Notes: generated from the sequence alone by a model not told the origin. Counted from the first letter of the stretch, positions 1-6,333 are shown. The stretch is DNA of 6,357 bases from Elusimicrobiota bacterium (GCA_031259485.1 JAIRLH010000130.1:1-6357); one strand, 5' to 3'. Program-made: numbers and translations.

Positions 1-6
1 CTCCTT
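1..6 (-). promoter_or_regulatory. Probable ribosome binding site of the next leftward gene
   Basis: On the minus strand the last six bases of the window read AAGGAG, a near-perfect Shine-Dalgarno sequence. It lies about 40 nt past the methyltransferase stop codon. A start codon would fall just outside the window, so the leftward gene cluster probably continues. This rests on a single short motif. Confidence 0.4.
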
Positions 7-18
7 AAATCACTGACA

Positions 19-37
19 AGGGCCGCACGGCGTCCCT
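19..37 (-). terminator. Weak GC-rich hairpin after the methyltransferase gene
   Basis: On the minus strand the bases can fold as a 7-bp stem (AGGG/CCCT plus CGC/GCG) with one internal A-G mismatch and a three-base loop. It begins 10 nt after the methyltransferase stop. No T-run follows, and a Shine-Dalgarno-like AAGGAG comes next, so it is a poor intrinsic terminator. It may be an intercistronic RNA hairpin or chance. Confidence 0.2.
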
Positions 38-46
38 AAAATATTA

Positions 47-637
47 TTATACCAAATCTTTTTTACCGCTGGAAAAAAAGCCCGGGGAAGCCTCTTCCAT
101 GATAATATCTTTAAAACCCGCCTCCTGATAAAAACGCCGCATGGCTATGCCGTCGGGCAACAAATTCCGCGCAGTCCGTTTATTGCCGGAATGAATCTTT
201 TTAAGTTCGTCCCTGGTCATGGAATGGACTATAAATAACGAGCCGCCTGATTTCAAAAATTTGTAAGACTGCGCAAACACCGCCCGTTTATCAACAAAAT
301 GCGGGAACACATTGTAGGCTATTATTTTGTCAAAACTTGAGGGCGGCAAATTTACCGTCTCAAAATCCGCCCGCATGACGCGCGCGGCAGGGTATTTTTC
401 ATTAAATTTTTCAAGCATGCCGGCGGACAAATCAATATGCAACGCAGCCGCGCCGCGCTTTTTTATATAAGGGTATAAGATACCAGTCCCGCAGCCGACA
501 TCAAGCACGCTCTCGCCAGACAAAATATTTATTTTACCAATAATCTGTTCTACAATGGCAAAAACCCGAGGATGTTCATTATCGTCCCAGGTTTTTGCAA
601 GACCGTCAAATAAATCGGCTATTTTGAGTTTGTCCAT
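47..637 (-). CDS. Class I SAM-dependent methyltransferase, small-molecule type
   Basis: A 196-aa soluble methyltransferase of the UbiE-like class I (Rossmann) superfamily, expected to move a methyl group from S-adenosylmethionine to an unidentified small molecule. Motif I, VLDVGCGTG, is at residues 44-52. An acidic strand end (HIDLSAGML) follows at 67-75, an ADFE segment at 90-93, and the post-motif NVFPHFVDK at 109-117. The segment IVHSMTRDELKKIH at 136-149 resembles the H-x-x-S/T-R...H signature I recall from methyltransferases encoded next to ECF transporter S components. I chose the ATG at 637 because MDKLKIADLFDGLAKTWDD is a typical family N-terminus. The frame is open back to 775, but that stretch lies inside the transporter gene and looks non-coding (Cys-rich, low homology feel). 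There is no clear Shine-Dalgarno. The start lies inside the end of the upstream gene (19-nt overlap), which suggests translational coupling. The stop is TAA. The fold is certain; the substrate is unknown. Confidence 0.88.
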   Translation of the reverse strand: MDKLKIADLFDGLAKTWDDNEHPRVFAIVEQIIGKINILSGESVLDVGCGTGILYPYIKKRGAAALHIDLSAGMLEKFNEKYPAARVMRADFETVNLPPSSFDKIIAYNVFPHFVDKRAVFAQSYKFLKSGGSLFIVHSMTRDELKKIHSGNKRTARNLLPDGIAMRRFYQEAGFKDIIMEEASPGFFSSGKKDLV

Positions 638-1137
638 CCGGCGGCTGCCGCAGGCAGAAATACAATCTGCGCGACGAAAGCAAAGATACCCGTCTGAAGA
701 AATGCCAAACTGAAAGTATTGGCCGCCGCCAGCATGGCAAGAACATAAAAAACTTTGCCGGCAACCAGCGCACATACGACGGAAGGGAAGAAATTAAATC
801 TGAGCTTTTCCCTGCAAATACCTGCAAAAAATCCGTATGCGGACAATTCGCAAAGCATAACCGGCAACATAACGCCGGCCGGCATACCGCTTATTAAAAA
901 GCTTATCAGCGGCGCGGCCAAGCCAAGCATAAGCCCGCTCCTCCAGCCGTAAACTAAACCCGCCAACAGCACCGGCCAGTGCATGGGCACAAGGGCGGCA
1001 ACCGGCAGGCTGAGATAGTGGCAAAAGGAGGGCAAAACTAATGCAGCAGCCAGCAACCCCGTCTGCATTAAAGCCGCGCGCGGCGTTTTATAATTTAAAA
1101 CTTTCGTATTTGAAGCAAGAGCAATAATATTTTCCAT
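619..1137 (-). CDS. ECF transporter S component (substrate-capture membrane protein)
   Basis: A 172-aa, very hydrophobic protein with about five to six membrane spans (roughly residues 24-46, 50-66, 68-84, 88-107, 118-138, 145-166). The segment LVPMHWPVLLAGLVYG at 49-64, followed by LGLAAPLISFLISGMP at 71-86 and a glutamate in LCELSAYGF at 95-103, matches the pattern of PF12822-type S components of energy-coupling-factor importers. These bind a vitamin or other trace nutrient in the inner membrane and dock on a shared EcfA-EcfT energising module. No ATPase or T component is in the window, so it probably uses a module encoded elsewhere. The ligand cannot be read from the sequence. The ATG at 1137 has only a weak upstream CGGA. 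The gene ends in TAG at 619-621, within the start of the methyltransferase gene, so the two are probably co-translated and may act on the same compound. Confidence 0.82.
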   Translation of the reverse strand: MENIIALASNTKVLNYKTPRAALMQTGLLAAALVLPSFCHYLSLPVAALVPMHWPVLLAGLVYGWRSGLMLGLAAPLISFLISGMPAGVMLPVMLCELSAYGFFAGICREKLRFNFFPSVVCALVAGKVFYVLAMLAAANTFSLAFLQTGIFAFVAQIVFLPAAAAGWTNSK

Positions 1138-1184
1138 AAACAGTATCCGTGAAATATTACCGGCAATCCAACGCCGATAAATAA

Positions 1185-1213
1185 ATTATAACAAATTACC
1201 TCCTTGGCTCCAA
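1185..1213 (-). promoter_or_regulatory. Candidate sigma70 promoter for the S component-methyltransferase pair
   Basis: On the minus strand TTGGAG (1213-1208) is separated by exactly 17 nt from a perfect TATAAT (1190-1185). Transcription would begin near 1178, giving a leader of about 40 nt. The -35 box matches the consensus TTGACA at only three of six positions. It sits in the last codons of the ankyrin tail, so it would uncouple the transporter genes from the DUF3137 genes upstream. The leader carries only a small CGGC/GCCG hairpin (1161-1176), and no known riboswitch is recognisable. Confidence 0.5.
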
Positions 1214-1492
1214 AATGTTTATAATCTCGCCGTTGTTTTTTTCCCTAGCGATATCAAGCGCGGTTTTGCCGAAGTCATTGCGGATCTGCACGTCAATGCC
1301 GGGCTGCGCAAGCAACAGGCGCGCCATGGTGGCGCGGCCATTCCACACCGCAAGATGCAGCGGCGTATTGCCGTTTAAAGCAATCTGCTGGTTTATGCTT
1401 GCGCCGGCGGCAAGAAGTTCTTGCGCTTTCTCCGCGTCACCGTTTATAACGGCATTTATAAACGGCGGTATATCATGCGCGCGTTCTACAAA
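1196..1492 (-). pseudogene. Ankyrin-repeat C-terminal segment cut off by an in-frame TAG
   Basis: Directly after the TAG at 1495-1493 the same frame stays open for 98 codons to a TAA at 1198-1196. The encoded segment is clearly ankyrin: about three repeats, with FINAVINGDAEKAQELLAAG at residues 11-30 of the tail, the classic NGNTPLHLAVWNGRATMARLL at 40-60 and FGKTALDIAREKN at 74-86. No usable start codon lies between the TAG and the first repeat; the first in-frame ATG is mid-repeat, in the ATMARLLL segment. The tail therefore cannot easily be an independent gene. It is either the lost C-terminus of the upstream DUF3137 protein or a domain reached by stop read-through. Ankyrin repeats bind other proteins; behind a membrane anchor they would probably face the cytoplasm. 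Codon use matches the neighbours, so any inactivation is recent or the base is an error. Confidence 0.8.
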
Positions 1493-1552
1493 CTACGGCT
1501 TCTGCCTGATATGTTGCGCGCGCGCCTTCTCTATACCGGCGCGGTCTACAAA
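1479..1552 (-). repeat. 14-nt imperfect direct repeat flanking the amber codon
   Basis: On the minus strand TTTGTAGACCGCGC (1552-1539) recurs as TTTGTAGAACGCGC (1492-1479), matching at 13 of 14 positions. The copies start exactly 60 nt apart and encode FVDRA and FVERA in the same frame. The interval contains the TAG as its last codon, so slippage or recombination between copies would delete 20 codons including the stop and leave an open frame. The similarity does not extend beyond 14 nt, and chance in a composition-biased stretch is possible. Confidence 0.5.
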
Positions 1553-2557
1553 GCGCTCCATCGCGAAAGATTTATAACGCATATGCCTAGGGATTTGCAG
1601 CAAAAAATCCATATTATCATAAAACCCGGCGGGGTAGAATTTACCGTCCTGAGCGTGCGGCCAGTTTGTATTATCCAGAAAAACAATCATTTTATTATCG
1701 TAAAAAGCTATAAACAAACCGCCTATACCGTGCCTTTTATGAAAGTCGTAAACGGTTTCCATAAAATCAGTATCCATCACTATGCGCGCATCCACCTGAG
1801 AGGTAGTGTAAAGGTCAAAAGCTTCTTCAAAAAGAGGCCACTCCAGCTTGACGCGCGTCATGTCCGGATTAAAAGCATAATTTATTTTTTTGCTGAAAGA
1901 ATCTTCAAAAAGCAGCGTAACGCCTTTAAAGTTTTTATTGAGATGATACAGCGCCACAAGTCCTTCTCTCATAACTGAGCCGTGTTTGGTTTCGCCGATT
2001 TTAAATTTGATTTCTGTTATTTCAAGAGCGTAACCTTCCGGCGCGCCGGCCAAAGGGTGCCTGATTTCAAAAAACTCGCTGTATTTTGTTATGCCCGTTT
2101 TAAGCAAGTCTTCCGGCGAAAAGATCGGCCCGTCCTTATAATAAAGCCCGAAAAAGAGCGCGACGTCCGCCATAATTTCTCTCTCAAGTTCCCGCGCGAG
2201 GGCTAGCTGCCGCCCGAATTTGTCCCTGTGGTTGAGTAACACGGCATAGGCCGCTATACATATAAAAAAAGCGATAAGGCCTATAGCGACCGCGGGCAAA
2301 AATGCTTCGTCATTACTCTCTATAATGGGCCGGCGGCCGTTTCTACCAGGCATAACAAGCGAAAAAACAATAAAGGCAACGGCCCCGCTGACGGCGCATA
2401 TACCCGCGTTAACAGGCGCAACCGAAAAACTCCACCAGAAAAAATTATCCTTGCCGCCGCCTTTCCAAACTTTCGGCATCCGCAGGGAGAGTGGCATCAA
2501 TTTATCATGGTAAAAAACTCCAAATTCTTTTCTTCTATCCGGTCTATCCTGTTGCAT
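1493..2557 (-). CDS. DUF3137-family membrane protein, ending at an in-frame amber codon
   Basis: A 354-aa protein that I assign to the DUF3137 family (function unknown) from its layout and late motifs. The N-terminus is basic and cytoplasmic, with an FYHDKLMPL-type opening at residues 15-23. Two membrane spans follow at about 50-69 and 87-108, then a long soluble domain. That domain carries NKNFKGVTLLFEDSF (207-221), the family-like acidic run LEWPLFEEAFDLYTTSQVDAR (238-258), and then MDTDFMETVYDFHKRH (261-276) and FIAFYDNKMIVFLDN (282-296). DUF3137 genes often sit near lemA, which is not seen here. The ATG at 2557 lies 2 nt after the 90-aa gene's stop, and an AGGAG lies 15 nt upstream, so the pair is probably co-translated. 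The frame continues past the TAG into ankyrin repeats; a read-through or repaired product would be 453 residues. Family membership is fairly sure; no biochemical role can be given. Confidence 0.8.
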   Translation of the reverse strand: MQQDRPDRRKEFGVFYHDKLMPLSLRMPKVWKGGGKDNFFWWSFSVAPVNAGICAVSGAVAFIVFSLVMPGRNGRRPIIESNDEAFLPAVAIGLIAFFICIAAYAVLLNHRDKFGRQLALARELEREIMADVALFFGLYYKDGPIFSPEDLLKTGITKYSEFFEIRHPLAGAPEGYALEITEIKFKIGETKHGSVMREGLVALYHLNKNFKGVTLLFEDSFSKKINYAFNPDMTRVKLEWPLFEEAFDLYTTSQVDARIVMDTDFMETVYDFHKRHGIGGLFIAFYDNKMIVFLDNTNWPHAQDGKFYPAGFYDNMDFLLQIPRHMRYKSFAMERFVDRAGIEKARAQHIRQKP

Positions 2558-2559
2558 TT

Positions 2560-2832
2560 TTATAATCTGAAGCTCCTGTAGTTGAATATTTTAATATTAG
2601 TCTTTCTGCCAAAAAGCGCAAGGATCAGCACGGGTACCGCCAAAATAAGCATAACCGCGAGGAAAAGCAAAAAAGCCATAAAGCCACAGAGTAACGCCAT
2701 AAGCGAGTTTAAAAAACGCACCGCCGCGCCCCGAGAACGGCCTTGCACGCCAGAGCCGGGGGTTATGAGTTCCCCGCGTTCATTTAAAATTTCAGGCTCT
2801 ACGACAGCCTGTTTCGCCAATTCCGCCTTCAT
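2560..2832 (-). CDS. Small membrane protein of unknown function
   Basis: A 90-aa protein I do not recognise. Residues 1-38 are polar and include VEPEILNERGELITPGSG. Residues 41-75 are almost wholly hydrophobic (from LNSLMALLCGF to VLILALFG), enough for one long span or a tight helical hairpin. A short basic tail follows (GRKTNIKIFNYRSFRL, 75-90). It is supported as a real gene by its 2-nt spacing to the DUF3137 gene, its position as the first gene leftward of the divergent spacer, and a clear membrane profile. No Shine-Dalgarno precedes the ATG at 2832. A candidate promoter (TTGATA at 2872-2867, 17 nt, TTTAGT at 2849-2844) would start RNA only about 5 nt upstream, so translation might be leaderless, or the true promoter lies elsewhere. 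A joint membrane complex with the DUF3137 protein is an inference from position only. Confidence 0.65.
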   Translation of the reverse strand: MKAELAKQAVVEPEILNERGELITPGSGVQGRSRGAAVRFLNSLMALLCGFMAFLLFLAVMLILAVPVLILALFGRKTNIKIFNYRSFRL

Positions 2833-2860
2833 ACAAATATCTTACTAAATTGATAAAATG

Positions 2861-2884
2861 TACGTATATCAAATGATATACGTA
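2861..2884. repeat. Perfect 10-bp inverted repeat, possible operator
   Basis: TACGTATATC and GATATACGTA are exact reverse complements around a four-base AAAT centre. The palindrome overlaps the only candidate -35 of the leftward gene and abuts candidate -10 sequences of valS. A dimeric repressor bound here could act on both units. It has no following T-run on either strand, so it is not a standard terminator. AT-rich sequence makes partial palindromes common, but 10 perfect pairs with GC in both arms is above background. Confidence 0.55.
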
Positions 2885-2903
2885 TATTATATATATAAAA
2901 TTT

Positions 2904-2908
2904 AGGAG
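2904..2908 (+). promoter_or_regulatory. valS ribosome binding site
   Basis: AGGAG lies 11 nt before the ATG at 2920 and fixes that codon as the valS start. The spacing is slightly long but usable. Confidence 0.75.
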
Positions 2909-2919
2909 ACTGTAAAACT

Positions 2920-5628
2920 ATGTTACCCAAGGCCTACGATCCGAAACTTGTTGAAGAAAAACTTGCCAAGATATGGCAGGAAAAACAGGTCTTCAAATCC
3001 AAAAACGACGGGGGCAAAAATCCTTATGTCATAGTAATCCCTCCGCCAAATATCACGGGCGCGCTGCACATGGGCCACGGGCTTAACGATACTTTGCAGG
3101 ATGTTCTTATCCGTTACCACCGCATGAAAGGCTTTGACGCCAACTGGGTGCCCGGCCTTGACCACGGCGGCATAGCTACCCAAAACGTGGTTGAAAAAAC
3201 GCTGGCCAAAGAAAAAAAGCTCACCCGCCACGACCTCGGCCGCGAAGAATTTGTAAATACCGTCTGGCAGTGGTATAAAGACTGCGGCAGCGCCATTTAC
3301 ACACAGTTTGAAAAAATGGGCTGGGCTTTAGACCAAAGCAATATCCGCTTTACCATGGACGAGGAGCGCGCGGCCGCCGTATACGAATGTTTTAAGAGAT
3401 TATGGGATAAAAAATATATCTATCGCGGAAAACGCCTAATTAACTGGTGCGTGCGCTGCACAACCGCGCTTTCGGATATTGAAGTGGAGCATGAACAGCG
3501 CTCAGGCAAGCTCTGGCATCTGCGCTACAAAGGCGCGGACGGCGGCGCGGATATTATCATAGCCACCACGCGCCCAGAAACTATTTTTGCAGATTCCGCC
3601 GTGGCCGTCAATCCTCATGACGAAAAATACAAAAACCTTGTCGGCAAAAAAGTCTTAATCCCGCTTACGCAAAAGGCTATTCCCGTTATAGCCGACGAAG
3701 CGGTAGAGCTTGGTTTTGGCACCGGCGCTTTAAAAATAACGCCCGCGCATGACGCGGTGGATTATGAAGTCGGCGCGCGCCACGGGCTGGAAATAATTTC
3801 CGTTATAACCGATAAAGGCCGCATGATAAACGTGCCCGCCAAATACGAAGGGATGGACAGGGAGGTCGCCAAAAAACAAGTCGTAAAAGATTTGGAAGAA
3901 GCCGGCCTGCTGGTCAAAGAGGAAAAGTACGATAACGCCGTGAGCACCTGCTACCGCTGCGGCAGCGCGATAGAGCCTTTTTTAAGCGAGCAATGGTTTG
4001 TTAAGATGGACAATCTGGCCGCGCCGGCAATAAAAGCGGTGGAAAGCGGCGCAGTGCAAATGCACCCTGAAAACTGGAAAACTCCTCTGCTCAACTGGCT
4101 GAAAAACATACAGGACTGGTGCATATCGCGCCAAATCTGGTGGGGCCACAGGATACCGGTTTGGTACTGCCGCCAATGCAGCGGCACAGGGCTGACTTTC
4201 GCCGCCGACAAACAGGGACGCACGCAACTGGTTAAAGTTTCTTTTGAAGACGGCGCAAAGCCCATACTCTCGCAAACGCAGCCCGCATGCCCGCACTGCG
4301 GCGGCAAAGACACCGTGCAGGACCCCGATGTGCTGGATACATGGTTCTCTTCGGGTTTGTGGCCATTCTCGGTATTTGGCTGGCCCAAGGAAACGCCAGA
4401 CCTCAAACATTATTATCCGACAAACATGCTAGTTACGGGGTATGAAATTATTTATCTGTGGGTTGCGCGTATGATAATGATGGGCATTGAGTTTATGGGC
4501 AAGCCGCCGTTCCCGCATGTTTTCCTTAACGGCATAGTGCGCGATAAGACGGGCAAAAAGATGTCCAAATCTTTAGGCAATGTGGTTGATCCGCTTGACC
4601 TTATAAAAAAATACGGCGCGGACGCCACGCGCTTCTCCCTGCTTATACAGGCCGTACCGGGTAAGGATATTCCTTATGGCGAGGACAGCGTTGTGGGCGC
4701 GCGCAACTTTTGTAATAAAATCTATAACGCGGCAAGATTTATCCAAATGAATGCCGAAGGCGTTGAAGGCAAGCTTGCCCTGCCCGCGCAAAATACCGAG
4801 CTTTGCGATATTTGGATACTTTCGCGCTATAATAAAGCCGTTGCCGCGGCCGCAAAAGCCATAGAAGGTTATGATATGGCCGCTGCGGCTAATACTCTTT
4901 ACCATTTCCTCTGGGGCGATTTTTGCGATTGGTATATAGAGCTCGCCAAGCCGCGCTTCACTACGCAAGATAAAAAGCGCGTCGCCGCGATTCTGGTTAA
5001 CGTGCTTTACGGCACGCTTAAGGCTCTGCACCCCTTCATGCCTTTTATTACTGAGGAAATTGCCGCTGGCTTCCGCAAATTCACAAATGAAAGCGCGGAA
5101 TTTTTGCTGCGGCAAAGCTATCCCGCGTCCGACGCAAAATTTATCAATGAAGCGGCCGAGGCGCAAATGGCGCTGCTACAGGGCATAATAACGCAAATCC
5201 GCACGGTGCGCGCGCAGTTCAATGTGCCGCCCGGGGCGAAAATAAAGGTATTATTTAGCACATCCGACGCGCGGGAGCAGGCCGTAATAAATAAATATTT
5301 CGCTTACATAACCGCGCTGGCCAAAGCGGATAATTTGGTTTGCGGTATGGATTTGACGCGGCCCGCGCAGTCCGCCACGGCGGTATTTGCGAATACGGCA
5401 ATATATATCCCGCTTGAAGGCCTTATTGATTTTGCAAAAGAAAGCGCGCGCCTGGCCAAAGAGCTGAGCATTGTAGAAACCGGTATAGCCAATCGCACGC
5501 GCATGCTGGGCAATGAAAATTTTGTAAAAAATGCGCCCGCCGGACAGGTGGCAAAAGCCAAGGAAGAGCTCTCGCAAATGCAACTGAAAGCCTCGCAGAT
5601 AAAAGAAGCCATCGCCGGTTTGAAGTAA
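2920..5628 (+). CDS. valS: Valyl-tRNA synthetase (EC 6.1.1.9)
   Basis: A complete 902-aa cytoplasmic class Ia synthetase that charges tRNA-Val with valine and ATP and hydrolyses mischarged Thr-tRNA-Val. The HIGH motif appears as HMGH at 50-53 after PPPNITGAL. KMSKS is at 547-551. The editing (CP1) domain spans about 195-345, with TTRPET at 216-221 and GTGALKITPAHDAVDYEVG at 268-286. D281 probably corresponds to the aspartate that recognises the rejected amino acid. Four cysteine pairs (177/180, 344/347, 417/420, 457/460) suggest two bound zinc ions. The Rossmann halves are joined by the CISRQIWWGHRIPVWYC segment at 401-417. The anticodon-binding helical domain covers about 625-770, and a C-terminal coiled coil rich in K/E/A lies at about 836-902. 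Length and motifs are complete and no active-site change is seen. It is essential, leads the rightward unit, and is followed after 2 nt by rdgB. Confidence 0.99.
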   Translation: MLPKAYDPKLVEEKLAKIWQEKQVFKSKNDGGKNPYVIVIPPPNITGALHMGHGLNDTLQDVLIRYHRMKGFDANWVPGLDHGGIATQNVVEKTLAKEKKLTRHDLGREEFVNTVWQWYKDCGSAIYTQFEKMGWALDQSNIRFTMDEERAAAVYECFKRLWDKKYIYRGKRLINWCVRCTTALSDIEVEHEQRSGKLWHLRYKGADGGADIIIATTRPETIFADSAVAVNPHDEKYKNLVGKKVLIPLTQKAIPVIADEAVELGFGTGALKITPAHDAVDYEVGARHGLEIISVITDKGRMINVPAKYEGMDREVAKKQVVKDLEEAGLLVKEEKYDNAVSTCYRCGSAIEPFLSEQWFVKMDNLAAPAIKAVESGAVQMHPENWKTPLLNWLKNIQDWCISRQIWWGHRIPVWYCRQCSGTGLTFAADKQGRTQLVKVSFEDGAKPILSQTQPACPHCGGKDTVQDPDVLDTWFSSGLWPFSVFGWPKETPDLKHYYPTNMLVTGYEIIYLWVARMIMMGIEFMGKPPFPHVFLNGIVRDKTGKKMSKSLGNVVDPLDLIKKYGADATRFSLLIQAVPGKDIPYGEDSVVGARNFCNKIYNAARFIQMNAEGVEGKLALPAQNTELCDIWILSRYNKAVAAAAKAIEGYDMAAAANTLYHFLWGDFCDWYIELAKPRFTTQDKKRVAAILVNVLYGTLKALHPFMPFITEEIAAGFRKFTNESAEFLLRQSYPASDAKFINEAAEAQMALLQGIITQIRTVRAQFNVPPGAKIKVLFSTSDAREQAVINKYFAYITALAKADNLVCGMDLTRPAQSATAVFANTAIYIPLEGLIDFAKESARLAKELSIVETGIANRTRMLGNENFVKNAPAGQVAKAKEELSQMQLKASQIKEAIAGLK

Positions 5629-5630
5629 GC

Positions 5631-6239
5631 ATGTTAAAAATATTAATCGCTACAAATAATCCGCATAAGGCGCAAGAACTCGCCCAAATCCTGCCGCTCA
5701 GCACCAACGCGGGACGGCCTGTACAATACATGTCGCTTGCGGATTTCCCAAATATCCCCGAGCCGCGAGAAGACGGCCAAACGCTGCAGGAAAACGCAAT
5801 AATCAAAGCCCGCGCCGGCTTGGCGGCGACCGGGCTTATTTCCATAGCCGACGATACCGGCCTGCTGGTGGATGCCTTGGGCGGCGCGCCCGGCGTGCAC
5901 AGCGGTCGCTATGCATATCCGGATAAAACCGACCATCAGGCCAATAATGCCAAACTGCTGGACGTTTTGGCCGAAGTGCCGCCCGCAAAACGCGCTGCGC
6001 GTTTTATAACAATAGCCGCCATGGCAAAGCCTGACGGGGAAATAATCATTAGAAAAGGCGCGGTTGAAGGCAGTATCGCGGTTGATTACAGCGGTCAAAA
6101 CGGTTTCGGGTACGACCCGCTTTTTATTGTCGCCTCTCTCGGCAAAACCATGGCGCGGCTAAGCATGGAAGAGAAAAATAAAATCAGCCACCGCGCCTTG
6201 GCCTTCGCGCAAATGGCTGAAATTATAAAAAATTTCTAA
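5631..6239 (+). CDS. rdgB: XTP/dITP (non-canonical purine NTP) pyrophosphatase, RdgB/HAM1 family
   Basis: A complete 202-aa cytoplasmic house-cleaning enzyme that hydrolyses XTP, ITP and their deoxy forms to the monophosphate plus pyrophosphate, keeping deaminated purines out of DNA and RNA. Visible family motifs are the phosphate-binding ATNNPHKAQEL (7-17), EDGQTLQENAIIKA (47-60), the catalytic ADDTGLLVDALGGAPGVHS (73-91; D75 is the expected general base), NGFGYDPLF for base recognition (157-165) and KISHRALA (184-191). Two small departures from the usual sequence are SGRYA where SARYA is common, and SHRA where SHRG is common; neither should abolish activity. The ATG at 5631 is 2 nt after the valS stop with only a weak purine run (GAAG) before it, so translation is probably coupled to valS. 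The valS-rdgB pairing looks like housekeeping co-transcription and not a shared pathway. Confidence 0.97.
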   Translation: MLKILIATNNPHKAQELAQILPLSTNAGRPVQYMSLADFPNIPEPREDGQTLQENAIIKARAGLAATGLISIADDTGLLVDALGGAPGVHSGRYAYPDKTDHQANNAKLLDVLAEVPPAKRAARFITIAAMAKPDGEIIIRKGAVEGSIAVDYSGQNGFGYDPLFIVASLGKTMARLSMEEKNKISHRALAFAQMAEIIKNF

Positions 6240-6303
6240 ATGTTTTAACTTGCCGCAGTTTCCGTGCTCTTAATTATGTTTGCATTTTTGTAACTAAAAA
6301 TAT

Positions 6304-6333
6304 TTTTACGGCGCCGTTCTTTAAAACGTAAAA
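6304..6333. repeat. Nested inverted repeats after rdgB
   Basis: TTTTACG (6304-6310) pairs with CGTAAAA (6327-6333) across 16 nt. Sharing its left arm is a perfect 10-bp palindrome, ACGGCGCCGT (6308-6317). The two folds are mutually exclusive. Neither is followed by a T-run in the rightward direction, so a normal intrinsic terminator for rdgB is not evident. It lies 21 nt upstream of the start codon at the window end, so an operator or a leader hairpin for that next gene is possible. Confidence 0.4.

Larger units (their letters stand above)
2833..2919. promoter_or_regulatory. Divergent promoter region between the DUF3137 cluster and valS
   Basis: This 87-nt spacer is very AT-rich and must hold promoters for both directions. 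Leftward, TTGATA (2872-2867) and TTTAGT (2849-2844) are 17 nt apart. Rightward, TATATT or TATTAT (2883-2890) could serve as a -10 with an RNA start near 2895, but no good -35 lies at the right distance; TTGATA at 2850-2855 has only poor -10 partners. The spacer is too short for a T-box leader, so valS is not controlled that way here. A perfect palindrome occupies the middle. Confidence 0.5.

Noticed and set aside
638..775. N-terminal extension of the methyltransferase by 46 codons
   Set aside because: The extension lies inside the S component gene, is cysteine-rich and unlike the family. The ATG at 637 gives a normal methyltransferase N-terminus.
1138..1195. Vitamin riboswitch upstream of the S component
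   Set aside because: The predicted leader is about 40 nt, and only a 4-bp CGGC/GCCG hairpin is visible. It does not resemble preQ1, TPP, FMN or cobalamin motifs.
1493..1495. Pyrrolysine insertion or genome-wide reassignment of TAG
   Set aside because: The flanking sequence shows no support. The S component uses TAG as its stop, and over 1,300 codons of valS, rdgB and the methyltransferase contain no internal TAG. A local event is simpler.
1215..1577. 120-codon open frame on the plus strand
   Set aside because: It is the antisense shadow of the ankyrin repeats, which explain this stretch far better.
1421..1978. 185-codon open frame on the plus strand
   Set aside because: It lies antisense to the DUF3137 gene and ankyrin tail. 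Its product is rich in K, R, H, I and F with no recognisable domain, as expected of a shadow frame.
2833..2919. T-box leader upstream of valS
   Set aside because: The spacer is only 87 nt, far shorter than a T-box, and has no specifier stem or antiterminator followed by a T-run.
4573..5166. 197-codon open frame antisense to valS
   Set aside because: valS is complete and fully explained on the plus strand. The antisense product has no recognisable domain and no ribosome binding site was evident.
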